Numbered from the stretch's first letter, positions 33,758 to 43,179 are shown. The stretch is 64,000 nucleotides of DNA from Serratia fonticola (GCF_006715025.1 NZ_VFMK01000001.1:4030001-4094000), one strand, 5' to 3'. The notes: generated by a model from the sequence alone, not told the origin. Translations and numbers: made by a program.

Positions 33758-34522
33758 TCACCCAGCCGCCGTAAGCAACGTAATATTCGCCTGCATGATT
33801 GCTTCATGAGCCGCTTCCGGCAGGTTATCATCGGTAATGATCACATCAAATACCGACATTGGCAGCGCCAGGTAAGTTGCTACCTTACCGTATTTGGACG
33901 TATCACTGAGCAGAATACGGCGACGGCTGGCTGCAACAATGGCTTTTTTTACCATCACCTTATCCTCACTGGGCGTTGACAGTCCGCGCATACTCCAGGA
34001 TGAGGCGGAGATAAACGCCAGATCGATAAAAAGATTATGCAGTGCCTGAGCCGCCGCCGCCCCAACACAGGAACGGTTTTCTCGGCACACCGTTCCCCCC
34101 GTATGAATCAACTTGCACTGGCTATGTTCCAGCAGATAAGCCGCAATAACAAAATCGTTGGTAACCACCGTAATGTCGTTACGCTCGCCAATCTGCCGGG
34201 CCAAGGCCAGCGTGGTGGTACCCGCATCCAGATAAATGCAGCTATTGGCGGGGATCTGATGTGCCGCCAGTTGCCCTATCGCCGCCTTCTGCTGGCTGCA
34301 CATCCCTTCCTTGTCCTGATGTGATGGTTCAATGGCCACACGCTCGGCAGACTGTACGCCGCCGGAAACGGTCAGTACCGCGCCTTGCTCTTCCAACTTT
34401 TGCAGATCGCGCCGGATAGTCATGTGCGACACACCCAGCCTCTCGGTCAATTCAGCAATGCTGACCACGCCACGCTCAGACACCAGCGTCAGAATTTGTT
34501 GATGACGTTCAACAGGTATCAC
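33758..34522 (-). CDS. ygbI: DeoR-family repressor of the threonate/tetronate operon (YgbI-like)
   Basis: A 254-residue DeoR/GlpR regulator. The N-terminal HTH (about 1-57) has the family signature RHQQILTLVSERGVVSIAELTERLGVSHMTIRRDLQKLEEQG in pieces; the C-terminal sugar-phosphate-sensing domain (about 75-230) contains YLDAGTTTLALARQI and SDTSKYGKVA. It is divergent from ltnD-otnK-otnC-otnI-ygbN, as ygbI is in E. coli, and probably represses it in the absence of a phosphorylated tetronate. Confidence 0.88.
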   Translation of the reverse strand: MIPVERHQQILTLVSERGVVSIAELTERLGVSHMTIRRDLQKLEEQGAVLTVSGGVQSAERVAIEPSHQDKEGMCSQQKAAIGQLAAHQIPANSCIYLDAGTTTLALARQIGERNDITVVTNDFVIAAYLLEHSQCKLIHTGGTVCRENRSCVGAAAAQALHNLFIDLAFISASSWSMRGLSTPSEDKVMVKKAIVAASRRRILLSDTSKYGKVATYLALPMSVFDVIITDDNLPEAAHEAIMQANITLLTAAG

Positions 34523-34547
34523 GGTTTCCTCTCAATGACAGCAGTGA

Positions 34548-34700
34548 TAATAATTGTGATTTTACGTCAATTTTCGTGCAGTGAAAGCAAAGCTTTTCAG
34601 GCTGTGAAGCCGGTCATAATCATAAAAAACATTTAAAAGCATTATGTTAGCAACCGTTATCGGCTGCAGATAAGATCAATTCAAATGTTAATAATTGTGA
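34548..34700. promoter_or_regulatory. Direct-repeat pair, candidate YgbI operators
   Basis: The 12-mer TAATAATTGTGA occurs twice in the 260-bp divergent spacer: 34548-34559, close to the ygbI start, and 34689-34700, 83 bp before the ltnD start. DeoR-family repressors often bind spaced repeats and loop DNA, so this pair may be the operators. Confidence 0.5.
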
Positions 34701-34782
34701 AGACGATCACCGATATTGCCTTCAATAACGCTTACATTTAACACAACAAAACAAATTATCACTAAAATTAACAGAGGCCATC

Positions 34783-35697
34783 ATGACACAACCAGGAAAC
34801 TTTTCAGTTTGTATCGTCGGTTTAGGTTCAATGGGTATGGGCGCAGCAAAATCCTGTATCAATGCCGGGCTTACCACTTATGGTGTCGATCTCAACCCAC
34901 AAGCCTTGGCCACCCTCATGCAGGCCGGTGCCAAGCAGGTCGCCAACAGCGCAGATGATTTTGCCGCTGAGCTGGACGCAGTATTGCTGCTGGTCGTCAA
35001 TGCCGCTCAAGTGAAACAGATCCTGTTTGGCGAGAATGGCCTTGCGGCAAAGCTGAAGCCCAACACGCCAGTCATGGTTTCTTCCACTATCGCGGCGGCG
35101 GATGCCAAAGAGATCGAACATAAGCTGACAACCTACGACCTCCCGATGCTGGACGCTCCGGTTTCCGGTGGCGCAGCCAAGGCAGAGGCCGGTCAAATGA
35201 CCGTCATGGCCTCCGGCAGCAAAAGTACCTTCGCGCAACTGCAGCCGGTGCTGAATGCCGTGGCCGGTAAAGTGTATTGCATCGGCGAAGAGATCGGCCT
35301 GGGCGCAACGGTAAAAATCATTCACCAGTTACTGGCCGGGGTACACATAGCTGCAGGTGCGGAAGCCATGGCACTGGCTGCACGCGCCGGGATCCCGCTT
35401 GACGTTATGTACGATGTTGTCACCAATGCGGCAGGCAACTCCTGGATGTTCGAGAATCGCATGCGCCACGTGGTTGATGGCGATTACTCGCCAAAATCTG
35501 CCGTCGATATCTTCGTCAAGGATCTCGGACTGGTCGCCGATACCGCCAAGGCACTGCATTTCCCACTGCCACTGGCCTCTACGGCCTTCAACATGTTCAC
35601 ATCCGCCAGTAACGCCGGTTACGGTAAGGAAGATGATAGCGCCGTGATCAAGATCTTTGCCGGCATTGAACTGCCCAAGAATAAGGAGAACCCATAA
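34783..35697 (+). CDS. ltnD: L-threonate 2-dehydrogenase (LtnD/YgbJ)
   Basis: A 304-residue 3-hydroxyisobutyrate-dehydrogenase-family enzyme. The NAD-binding GLGSMGMGAAKS (13-24), substrate motif DAPVSGGAAKAEAG (about 124-137) and catalytic Lys in KIIHQLLAG are present. It oxidises L-threonate (and likely D-erythronate) at C2 with NAD+ to the 2-oxo acid, the first step of the tetronate route. First gene of a five-gene operon; its stop overlaps the next start by one base (TAATG). Confidence 0.94.
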   Translation: MTQPGNFSVCIVGLGSMGMGAAKSCINAGLTTYGVDLNPQALATLMQAGAKQVANSADDFAAELDAVLLLVVNAAQVKQILFGENGLAAKLKPNTPVMVSSTIAAADAKEIEHKLTTYDLPMLDAPVSGGAAKAEAGQMTVMASGSKSTFAQLQPVLNAVAGKVYCIGEEIGLGATVKIIHQLLAGVHIAAGAEAMALAARAGIPLDVMYDVVTNAAGNSWMFENRMRHVVDGDYSPKSAVDIFVKDLGLVADTAKALHFPLPLASTAFNMFTSASNAGYGKEDDSAVIKIFAGIELPKNKENP

Positions 35698-36959
35698 TGC
35701 AGCTCGGAGTGATTGCGGACGACTTTACCGGTGCCACCGATATTGCCAGTTTCCTGGTGGAAAACGGGCTGCCCACGGTGCAGCTCAATGGCGTGCCGCA
35801 GGATGATACCCCGGTGAACGCACAAGCGGTGGTGATCAGCCTGAAATCGCGCTCTTGTCCTGTCGATCAGGCGGTAGAGCAATCTTTGCAGGCGCTGGCC
35901 TGGCTACAACGCCAAGGCTGCCGCCAGTTTTACTTCAAATACTGTTCCACATTCGACAGCACCGCCCAGGGCAATATCGGGCCGGTTACCGATGCCTTGC
36001 TCAACGCATTGGGTGAACAGCAGACAGTGATCTCCCCTGCACTGCCGGTCAATGGACGTACGGTGTATCAGGGATACCTGTTCGTGATGGATCAGTTACT
36101 TTCAGAATCCGGCATGCGTAACCACCCGGTTACGCCAATGACCGACAGTAACCTGATGCGCCTGATGGAAGCGCAGGCCACTGGCCGTTGTGGGCTGGTC
36201 AACGCCGCAGAAATGGATCGCGGCCCCGAAGCCGTAAAAGCAAAACTTCAGCAGTTGGCACAACAGGACGTGCGCTATGTGGTCTTGGATACCCTAAACG
36301 AGCAGCACTTACTGACCCAAGGGGAAGCACTGAAGACCATGAAGTTGGTTACCGGCGGATCAGGGTTAGCGATTGGTATTGCACGCCAATGGGCACAGCC
36401 CGGCCAAGAGAAAGCCCAATCGGCCGGTGCACCACAAGGCGATAAAGCCGTGGTGCTCTCAGGTTCCTGTTCTACCATGACCAACAAGCAGGTTGCATGC
36501 TATCGCCAGCAGGCTCCTGCACAGCCTATTGATGTTGCGCGTTGTATCAACGCGGACGATCGTAGCGCATACGCCACAGAACTGAGTTCCTGGGTTGATC
36601 AACATGCGGGAGCCGCGCTGGCCCCCTTGCTGTATGCCACTGCGGAACCGGAACAGCTACAACAGACTCAACGCCAATATGGCACTGAAGCTGCCAGCCT
36701 GGCAGTGGAAGCCCTCTTTTCCGAGGTCGTTGCCCACTTGCAGCAACGTGGCTTCAGCCGCTTTATCGTGGCCGGAGGTGAAACCTCTGGCGTGGTGACA
36801 CAAGCGTTAGGGATCCGCGGTTTCCATATCGGCCCATGCATTTCTCCCGGTGTACCTTGGGTACGTGCCATCGAACAACCGGTATCACTGGCCCTGAAAT
36901 CGGGCAACTTCGGCGATGAAAACTTTTTCGCCAGAGCACAAACGGAGTTTCCAGTATGA
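35697..36959 (+). CDS. otnK: 3-oxo-tetronate 4-kinase (OtnK/YgbK)
   Basis: A 420-residue four-carbon-acid sugar kinase. N-terminal DUF1537 signature IADDFTGATDIASFL (6-20) and KYCSTFDSTAQGNIGPV (sugar-acid binding); the C-terminal nucleotide-binding part has VLSGSCSTMTNKQ and VAGGETSGVVTQALG. It phosphorylates 3-oxo-tetronate at O4 for the following decarboxylase. Start overlaps the ltnD stop, end overlaps the otnC start (ATGA). Confidence 0.94.
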   Translation: MQLGVIADDFTGATDIASFLVENGLPTVQLNGVPQDDTPVNAQAVVISLKSRSCPVDQAVEQSLQALAWLQRQGCRQFYFKYCSTFDSTAQGNIGPVTDALLNALGEQQTVISPALPVNGRTVYQGYLFVMDQLLSESGMRNHPVTPMTDSNLMRLMEAQATGRCGLVNAAEMDRGPEAVKAKLQQLAQQDVRYVVLDTLNEQHLLTQGEALKTMKLVTGGSGLAIGIARQWAQPGQEKAQSAGAPQGDKAVVLSGSCSTMTNKQVACYRQQAPAQPIDVARCINADDRSAYATELSSWVDQHAGAALAPLLYATAEPEQLQQTQRQYGTEAASLAVEALFSEVVAHLQQRGFSRFIVAGGETSGVVTQALGIRGFHIGPCISPGVPWVRAIEQPVSLALKSGNFGDENFFARAQTEFPV

Positions 36960-37606
36960 CCATGACCGCTGAACAACATCAAGCTGCAGAACGGCTGGCA
37001 AGGGAAGAGATGGTGCGCCTGGGAGCCTCTTTCTTCCAACGCGGCTACGCGACCGGTTCAGCGGGCAACCTTTCGTTGTTGCTACCAGACGGCACCCTGT
37101 TGGCCACCCCTACCGGTTCATGCCTGGGGGAGCTGCAGGCTGACAGACTGTCGAAAGTCAGCCTGAGCGGTGAATGGATCGCTGGCGATAAGCCATCAAA
37201 AGAGATCAGTTTTCACCGTGCGCTCTATCAGAACAACGCGGCGTGCAAAGCCGTCGTGCACCTGCATTGTACCTACCTTACCGCACTTTCCTGCCTGCAA
37301 GGGCTGGATACAGAGAATGCCATCAAGCCCTTCACGCCTTATGTGGTGATGCGCGTCGGCCAAATACCGGTGGTGCCCTACTACCGTCCGGGCGATCTGC
37401 GGCTGGCAGAAGATCTGGCCAAACTGGCGCCGCGCTACAAAGCCTTTCTGCTGGCGAATCACGGGCCTGTGGTCACCGGCGAAAGCCTGCGCGAAGCCGC
37501 AAACAATACCGAAGAGATGGAAGATGCGGCCAAGCTGATTTTCACCCTCGGCAACCGCCCAATCCGCTATTTAACCCATGATGAAATTGCCGAGTTACGG
37601 AGCTGA
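36956..37606 (+). CDS. otnC: 3-oxo-tetronate 4-phosphate decarboxylase (OtnC/YgbL)
   Basis: A 216-residue class II aldolase/adducin-type enzyme. SAGNLSLL (phosphate contact), VVHLHCTYLTALSC with the first two metal His, and FLLANHGPVVTGESL with the third His are visible. It decarboxylates 3-oxo-tetronate 4-phosphate to dihydroxyacetone phosphate, which enters glycolysis. Operon context and family both agree. Confidence 0.93.
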   Translation: MTMTAEQHQAAERLAREEMVRLGASFFQRGYATGSAGNLSLLLPDGTLLATPTGSCLGELQADRLSKVSLSGEWIAGDKPSKEISFHRALYQNNAACKAVVHLHCTYLTALSCLQGLDTENAIKPFTPYVVMRVGQIPVVPYYRPGDLRLAEDLAKLAPRYKAFLLANHGPVVTGESLREAANNTEEMEDAAKLIFTLGNRPIRYLTHDEIAELRS

Positions 37607-37609
37607 ACC

Positions 37610-38386
37610 ATGCCTAAATTTGCTGCTAATTTATCAATGATGTTTACCGAACTCCCGTTTCTGGAGCGCTTTGAGGCGGCGGCTGCAGCCGGATTCAAAG
37701 CGGTGGAATTCCTGTTCCCTTATGATTATCCGGCCGAACTGCTGGCTGAGAAGCTTCAGCAGAACGGTTTACAGCAGGTGTTATTCAATACGGCACCGGG
37801 CGACGTCACAGCGGGCGAATGGGGCCTGGCAGCCTTGCCGGGGCGTGAACAGGATGCGCGCGCAGATATCGATCGTGCTCTGGAATACGCCATTGCCCTG
37901 AGATGCCCTAATGTACATGTGATGGCTGGCGTAGTGCCGGCGGGGGAAGATATTGCCCGTTACCGGGATACCTTTATCAATAATATCCGTTACGCCGCCG
38001 AGCTCTTCGCACCACATGGCATTAAGGTGTTAATCGAAGCGCTCAGCCCACCGGTGAAACCAAACTATCTGTTCTCCAGCCAGCATCAGGCCGCAGAGCT
38101 GGTGGCCACCATTGATCGGCCGAACGTGTTTGTGCAGTTTGACTTTTTCCATGCCCAGTTGGTGGACGGCAACATTGGCAATCTGATTAATTCACTGGCC
38201 GGGCGCTATGCCCATATCCAGATCGCCTCGGTGCCGGATCGTAACGAACCGGATGACGGCGAACTCAATTATCCCTGGCTATTCGCCCAATTGGATAAGG
38301 TGGGTTACCAAGGCTGGATCGGTTGCGAATATAAACCGCGTGGGGAAACCACCGCGGGCCTGGGCTGGGTGAAACCGTACCTGTAA
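37610..38386 (+). CDS. otnI: 2-oxo-tetronate isomerase (OtnI/YgbM)
   Basis: A 258-residue hydroxypyruvate-isomerase-like TIM barrel. Start FAANLSMMFTELPFLERFEAAAAAGFKAVEFLFPYDYP (in pieces), metal-site Glu in LIEAL, QFDFFHAQ and EYKPRG near the end are typical. It converts the 2-oxo acid from LtnD into the 3-oxo acid used by OtnK. It begins three bases after the otnC stop. Confidence 0.93.
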   Translation: MPKFAANLSMMFTELPFLERFEAAAAAGFKAVEFLFPYDYPAELLAEKLQQNGLQQVLFNTAPGDVTAGEWGLAALPGREQDARADIDRALEYAIALRCPNVHVMAGVVPAGEDIARYRDTFINNIRYAAELFAPHGIKVLIEALSPPVKPNYLFSSQHQAAELVATIDRPNVFVQFDFFHAQLVDGNIGNLINSLAGRYAHIQIASVPDRNEPDDGELNYPWLFAQLDKVGYQGWIGCEYKPRGETTAGLGWVKPYL

Positions 38387-38493
38387 TAGCGAACCTGCGC
38401 CAACACCAGAATTGAGAATATAACAATTAAACGCACCCGTATCGCCTCTGGGCGATCGCGGTGCCGGACTCTTACCCGAATAAAGGCTATACC

Positions 38494-39864
38494 ATGTCTC
38501 CTTCTATGCTACTGATCATTGCCGTATTAGGTGTAGTGCTGCTCCTGCTGATGGTAATCAAGGCGAAAGTTCAACCCTTTATTGCCCTGCTGGTGGTTAG
38601 CCTGCTGGTCGCGCTTGCCAGCGGTATCCCAACCGGTGAAGTGATGAAAGTCATGACCGCCGGTATGGGCGGCGTGTTGGGCTCTGTCACGATCATCATC
38701 GGCCTGGGTGCGATGCTGGGCAGAATGATCGAACAATCGGGCGGTGCGGAATCACTGGCGCAACGTTTTAGCACGGCTCTGGGCCCCAAACGCACCATCG
38801 CCGCGCTGACCGCCGCAGCGTTTATTCTGGGCATTCCGGTGTTCTTTGACGTCGGCTTTATCATTCTGGCGCCGATCATCTACGGCTTTGCCAAAGTGGC
38901 AAAAGTCTCACCGTTGAAGTTTGGCCTGCCAATGGCAGGCGTGATGTTAACGGTTCACGTCGCCCTGCCGCCACACCCTGGCCCGGTTGCCGCAGCGGGA
39001 TTGCTGAACGCCGACATCGGCTGGTTGACCATGATCGGCCTGACAATCTGTGTTCCTGTAGGTGTTATTGGTTACTTTGCGGCGAAATACCTTAACCGTA
39101 AAACCTACCCACTCTCTATTGAAGTGTTAGAGCAGCTGCAATTAGCCGCACCAGAGCCTGCGCCAGAAGGAAAGGCTCTCCTCAGCGATCGCATCAACCC
39201 TCCCGGTGCCGGGCTGATTACCGCACTGATCGTAATCCCCATCGCCATTATCATGCTCGGTACTGTTTCAGCCACCCTGCTGCCAGCCGGTTCGGCTCTG
39301 CGTGATACCTTGTCATTAGTCGGCTCACCGGGTGTCGCATTGATGATAGCCCTGGTATTGGCGTTCTACTTCCTGGCGATCCGCCGCGGCTGGAGCCTGC
39401 AACACACCAGCGATGTAATGGGAGGGGCTTTACCGACAGCGGCAGTCGTCATAATGGTTACCGGTGCAGGCGGCGTGTTTGGCAAGGTATTGGTAGAGTC
39501 CGGCGTAGGGAAAGCACTGGCCGACGTGTTGACGACCATTGGCCTGCCGTTGATTCCGGCCGCTTTTATTATCTCGCTGGCGCTGCGTGCCTCACAGGGC
39601 TCTGCCACCGTCGCCATTCTGACTACCGGTGGGCTGCTGGCCGAGGCGGTTAGCGGCCTGAACCCGATACAACTGGTTTTGGTCACGCTCGCGACCTGCT
39701 TTGGCGGCCTGGGGCTATCGCATGTTAACGATTCCGGCTTCTGGATCGTCACCAAATATCTGGGGCTTTCCGTCGCTGATGGTCTGAAAACCTGGACAGT
39801 GCTTACCACGCTACTCAGTCTGAGCGGTTTTATGTTCACCTGGTTGCTGTGGCTGGCCGTCTGA
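38494..39864 (+). CDS. ygbN: GntP-family permease, probable tetronate/threonate transporter (YgbN-like)
   Basis: A 456-residue gluconate-permease-family transporter with about 12 hydrophobic segments and family motifs: GLGAMLGRMIEQSGGAE, GIPVFFDVGFIIL, LPPHPGPVAAA and VNDSGFWIVTKYLGLS. Start at ATG 38494 after AAAGG; a GTG at 38461 is upstream in frame. It is the last gene of the operon, so it should import the sugar acid that the enzymes degrade. Confidence 0.92.
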   Translation: MSPSMLLIIAVLGVVLLLLMVIKAKVQPFIALLVVSLLVALASGIPTGEVMKVMTAGMGGVLGSVTIIIGLGAMLGRMIEQSGGAESLAQRFSTALGPKRTIAALTAAAFILGIPVFFDVGFIILAPIIYGFAKVAKVSPLKFGLPMAGVMLTVHVALPPHPGPVAAAGLLNADIGWLTMIGLTICVPVGVIGYFAAKYLNRKTYPLSIEVLEQLQLAAPEPAPEGKALLSDRINPPGAGLITALIVIPIAIIMLGTVSATLLPAGSALRDTLSLVGSPGVALMIALVLAFYFLAIRRGWSLQHTSDVMGGALPTAAVVIMVTGAGGVFGKVLVESGVGKALADVLTTIGLPLIPAAFIISLALRASQGSATVAILTTGGLLAEAVSGLNPIQLVLVTLATCFGGLGLSHVNDSGFWIVTKYLGLSVADGLKTWTVLTTLLSLSGFMFTWLLWLAV

Positions 39865-39929
39865 TTTATCTTGAATAACATTATGGCGATGCCCCTGCAT
39901 CGCCTTTTCTCTTGTTCAGGAAGACCATC

Positions 39930-40472
39930 ATGACCACTATCACTGCAGCCCCCACCTTAACAACCGAGCGCCTGATCCTGGATGCCCACCGGCTTGACGA
40001 CTTTGATGCACTGGCCGCCATGTGGGCCGATCCTGCCGTCGTGCGTTATATCGGTGGAACACCACGCGACCGTGAGGACAGCTGGGGGCGCCTGCTGCGC
40101 TACATTGGCCATTGGCAGTTATTGGGGTACGGTTACTGGGCCGTGCGAGAGAAAGCCACCGGGAACTACATTGGCGGCATTGGTTTCGCCGACTTTCACC
40201 GTGAGATCCAGCCGGCACTCGACGTCCCGGAGATGGGATGGACACTGATCACCTCAGCCCAGGGTAAAGGCTATGCCACCGAAGCGCTGAACGCGGCGCT
40301 GGCCTGGGCAAAAGATCATTTCTCGCAGGACAAGGTTGTTTGTATCATCTCGCCGGAAAACCGAGCTTCCATCGGGCTGGCAAAAAAAGTGGGTTTTGTG
40401 GAAAGTCACCGCAGCGAATACCACCAACAGCCCACGGTGGTGATGCATCGGTGTGTGGGCACTGATTACTAA
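39930..40472 (+). CDS. GNAT-family N-acetyltransferase (RimJ/RimL type)
   Basis: A 180-residue acetyltransferase (Acetyltransf_3). LTTERLILDAHRLDDFDALAAMWADPAVVRYIGG (in pieces) at the N-terminus, IGGIGFADF, EMGWTLITSAQGKGYATEALNAAL with the acetyl-CoA loop QGKGYA, and ENRASIGLAKKVGF. Start at ATG 39930 after AGGAAG. It acts on an unknown amino group of a protein or small molecule. Confidence 0.88.
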   Translation: MTTITAAPTLTTERLILDAHRLDDFDALAAMWADPAVVRYIGGTPRDREDSWGRLLRYIGHWQLLGYGYWAVREKATGNYIGGIGFADFHREIQPALDVPEMGWTLITSAQGKGYATEALNAALAWAKDHFSQDKVVCIISPENRASIGLAKKVGFVESHRSEYHQQPTVVMHRCVGTDY

Positions 40473-40614
40473 CGATTATTTTTCACCACAATATAAAAAC
40501 TACATTTCAACCTACGCTTCAGTAACCATCTGATTTTACAAGTATTGTTTGCTATACTTATCCAGCGCTATAATCCCTCTGTTTTTCCATCCCTCTAATA
40601 ACACAGGGTATCCC

Positions 40615-41205
40615 ATGAGCCGATACCATGTATCCAGTAGTGAAGGACAGTATGAGAAGGGCTCTGGCGAGCAGGTTTTGGCTAATAAACTGGGTATCTC
40701 TGCTTCCGATGAGATGGATGAAGCGGAACTTGTCCTGTTAGAACAACTCTACCAGTCCGTTTTTGAAGAACAGTTCCCGGAAGGACAGCTCAGCGTAGCC
40801 ATGCTAAAAAGCTGGCATCGCCGCTGGTTAGGTAACATCTACGAGTGGGCTGGACAAGAAAGAGCGGTCAATATCAGCAAAGGCGACTTTATGTTTGCCC
40901 CCTCAGCGCAGTTGCCAAAACTGCTGAACGAATTCGACAGCAAATATCTGGCTCAATACACGCCGTGTAACGGCATGGACGAAGAACAACTCATCACCGC
41001 TATCGCCATCACCCATGTAGAGCTGATACTTATCCATCCATTCAGAGAGGGAAACGGGCGCCTGTCGCGACTGCTAGCCGACGTGATGGCCGTTCAGGGA
41101 GGATACAAACCGCTGGATTATCAAAGCTGGGAGCAAAACAAAACCCAGTATATCTCGGCTATCCATGCAGGTGTATCAATGGACTACGAGCCGATGAAAC
41201 ACTAG
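40615..41205 (+). CDS. Fic-domain protein (putative AMP transferase)
   Basis: A 196-residue Fic protein. Active-site loop HPFREGNGRLSR (about 141-152) is a full match to HxFx(D/E)GNGRxxR, so nucleotide transfer, usually AMP from ATP onto a target hydroxyl, is expected. The N-terminal GSGEQVLANKLGI and IYEWAGQERAVNISKGDFMFA (in pieces; flap region) are typical of bacterial Fic proteins. I see no inhibitory (S/T)xxxE(G/N) helix motif within the protein and no antitoxin gene directly upstream, so how it is held inactive is unclear. Start at ATG 40615 after AGGG; an ATG at 40549 is unlikely. Confidence 0.87.
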   Translation: MSRYHVSSSEGQYEKGSGEQVLANKLGISASDEMDEAELVLLEQLYQSVFEEQFPEGQLSVAMLKSWHRRWLGNIYEWAGQERAVNISKGDFMFAPSAQLPKLLNEFDSKYLAQYTPCNGMDEEQLITAIAITHVELILIHPFREGNGRLSRLLADVMAVQGGYKPLDYQSWEQNKTQYISAIHAGVSMDYEPMKH

Positions 41206-41228
41206 GTCGGAGAGGCATTAATAAGAAA

Positions 41229-41396
41229 CTAAGCAAGGCGAAGATGCGCGAACTTTTTGCGCGCAGCTTCCAGAGAAGCTTCTACCCTGTCTGAAGGCTG
41301 TCCTGTCTCGACCGCCGTTGACGTCGCCACGGAACGCGTTATGTCCGAACGAGACGGCTTAGCATAAGTTACCTGCTCTTTTTTGTTGTTGCTCAT
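41229..41396 (-). CDS. Small basic protein, unknown, convergent with fic
   Basis: A 55-residue hydrophilic ORF, starting MSNNKKEQVTYAKPSRSD and ending LEAARKKFAHLRLA. ATG 41396 follows GAGGAACTGCGCA, a fitting ribosome binding site. No transmembrane or known domain. It is convergent with fic (stops 23 bp apart) and lies before an integrase fragment, so it may be part of a small genomic island. Longer in-frame upstream starts lack a ribosome binding site. Unknown function. Confidence 0.5.
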   Translation of the reverse strand: MSNNKKEQVTYAKPSRSDITRSVATSTAVETGQPSDRVEASLEAARKKFAHLRLA

Positions 41397-41629
41397 TGCG
41401 CAGTTCCTCAACATTGGACTAACTAGTAGGCAGATATAAGATTGTACTATTATATCAAGCTTTCCAGCCGACTTCACTTCATCAGATACGCGGATACTTA
41501 AAAAAGGGCTCATCGACCAGAGCCTTAACGCAATATCTCCGGCAAGACGCAATTGGCTAAGCGAGTAACGCCTCTATTTAACAGAGACAGACAACACGAA
41601 TGAAAGCTCGTAGCGAATACGTTATTCCC

Positions 41630-42043
41630 CTACCGTCTCATGCTGTCAAAATGCTCAAGGATTAACCGGGCATCGGCAGCATCTTTCAATCCCTGTATGG
41701 TCAATTCAGGGATCTTAGCCTGTTCAGCTTCAATCGCACGATGGAGCTTATCTTGTTTGAGTTCAGTCGCAGGACACCAACCTTCCTGTCGGAGGAGCTA
41801 TAATTCGTGGGGTTTAAGACGTGCAGCAGCGAGAGAAGTCTGCGGGAAGTTACCAATTTTAACCTGAGCAAGCTTGCCAGCCAGAGGACTTGTGTAACGG
41901 TAGAAAAAAGACTTAACCCCAGTTGCACCGCAGGAGACACGTAAGCCACGATTTTCACCTACATCAGCCTTATCTTTGTCGCCGGGCTTCATCATTTCTA
42001 CCGCTTTAAACGAAAGTGGCTTTCCCTCTTGTTTTCCTACCAT
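41630..42043 (-). pseudogene. N-terminal fragment of a P4-type tyrosine integrase, frameshifted
   Basis: The first frame (MVGKQEGKPLSFKAVEMMKPGDKD, ENRGLRVSCGATGVKSFFYRY, VKIGNFPQTSLAAARLK) is the N-terminal arm-binding (DUF4102-like) domain of P4-type integrases and stops after about 80 residues. Past a frameshift the other frame continues the pattern (ATELKQDKLHRAIEAEQAK, IPELTIQGLKDAADARLIL) and stops at 41630. The catalytic domain with the R-H-R-Y residues is absent. It is a dead integrase and marks a former integrated element near 41-42 kb. No tRNA gene or attachment repeat is seen nearby. Confidence 0.78.
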
Positions 42044-42082
42044 AAAGGCTCCGTTATCATGCACCTTATGCAGTCATGAACA

Positions 42083-42143
42083 TAAATGTAGGTTGCGCTG
42101 TATGTGCCCATATTTTACCAGGCCATACTTTAACCTACATTTA
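42083..42143. repeat. Inverted repeat upstream of the integrase fragment
   Basis: TAAATGTAGGTT (42083-42094) and AACCTACATTTA (42132-42143) are a perfect 12-bp inverted repeat with a 37-bp spacer, located just upstream of the former integrase start. Could be an operator pair or recombinase arm sites of the lost element. Confidence 0.5.
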
Positions 42144-42306
42144 AATGCAGGATTTCATGATATTCGATGAGACAACGTGAAACTTAATGATAACCACAAA
42201 AATCACTAACTCATTAAAAATTAAGAAAATTTACGTCATAAACCGATGAGTACAATAGAAAATCTAGACTCCCCCCAATGATGCATCGGTCACTTTGAAG
42301 CCCGCG

Positions 42307-43179
42307 TTAGAATACGGCGTTATCCAGCGCCACATTGATAAAATTATCCCGCAGTATATCGGCCCGCTGCGGGTTCCATGCCAATCCCACCTGCCATGCC
42401 GTCTGCTCACCGCTTAACGGAAGAATATCTATCCCTGCGGGGGCGATGTACATAATGCTTTGCGGCAACAGCGCTGCGCCAACCCCCGCCGCGACCAACG
42501 CCAACAGCGTCTGGATATCCTCAGCCTGTTGTACCACGTTGGCCTCAACCCCTTGAGCAGCTATAAAACGTAGTGCTTGCTCACTCAATCCACGCCCCCG
42601 TTCAGGCAATAGCTGCAACAGCGGTAAACGGTGAAAATCTGCCAGAACGCTCTCTGCACGTATTGCCAGCGCACTCGGCGCCGCCAATACCAGTCGCTCA
42701 TTCAATAACGGCTGTACCCGCAGAGGAGCCGCAACGGGTAAACGCACAAACCCAGCCTGCAGCCTACCTTCCCGTAACAGCTGGCACTGCCGCTCCGAAG
42801 GGAGATCTTCCAGCCCAATGGTCACCGCCGGGTAACGCTGGCGAAAAGCAGCAACCAACTGTGGTGCCAAATGAAAGCTGGACAGCCCAAACCCAAGCGC
42901 CAGCCGCCCTGCTTCCCCTTTGACGACCTGTAACGCATGCAGGTGGAACTGTTCATGCTGAGTCAGTAATTCCCGTGCTCTGGGGAACAACGCCTCACCA
43001 CTGGCCGTCAGAAGAGCCCCCTGGCGGCCACGCTCGAACAAACGCGTGTTCAACTGTGTCTCCAGCGCTTGAATTTGCTTGCTTAACGCAGGCTGGGTGA
43101 TGCACAAACGCGCGGCGGCCAGATGATAACGGCCCAGCTCAGCCAACGTGACAAAAGCCCGTAATTGACGACTATCCAT
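42307..43179 (-). CDS. LysR-family regulator, divergent from nitrilase gene
   Basis: A 290-residue LysR protein. HTH about 1-60 (AAARLCITQPALSKQIQALETQL in pieces) and a substrate-binding domain about 90-285. It is divergent from the nitrilase-family gene with a 93-bp spacer, the classic LysR layout, so it most likely controls it. The effector is unknown. Confidence 0.9.
   Translation of the reverse strand: MDSRQLRAFVTLAELGRYHLAAARLCITQPALSKQIQALETQLNTRLFERGRQGALLTASGEALFPRARELLTQHEQFHLHALQVVKGEAGRLALGFGLSSFHLAPQLVAAFRQRYPAVTIGLEDLPSERQCQLLREGRLQAGFVRLPVAAPLRVQPLLNERLVLAAPSALAIRAESVLADFHRLPLLQLLPERGRGLSEQALRFIAAQGVEANVVQQAEDIQTLLALVAAGVGAALLPQSIMYIAPAGIDILPLSGEQTAWQVGLAWNPQRADILRDNFINVALDNAVF

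Noticed and set aside
41701..41958. Separate 85-codon minus-strand ORF beside the integrase frame
   Set aside because: It is a third-frame read-through of the broken integrase; the integrase pattern continues in another frame, so this one is not a gene.
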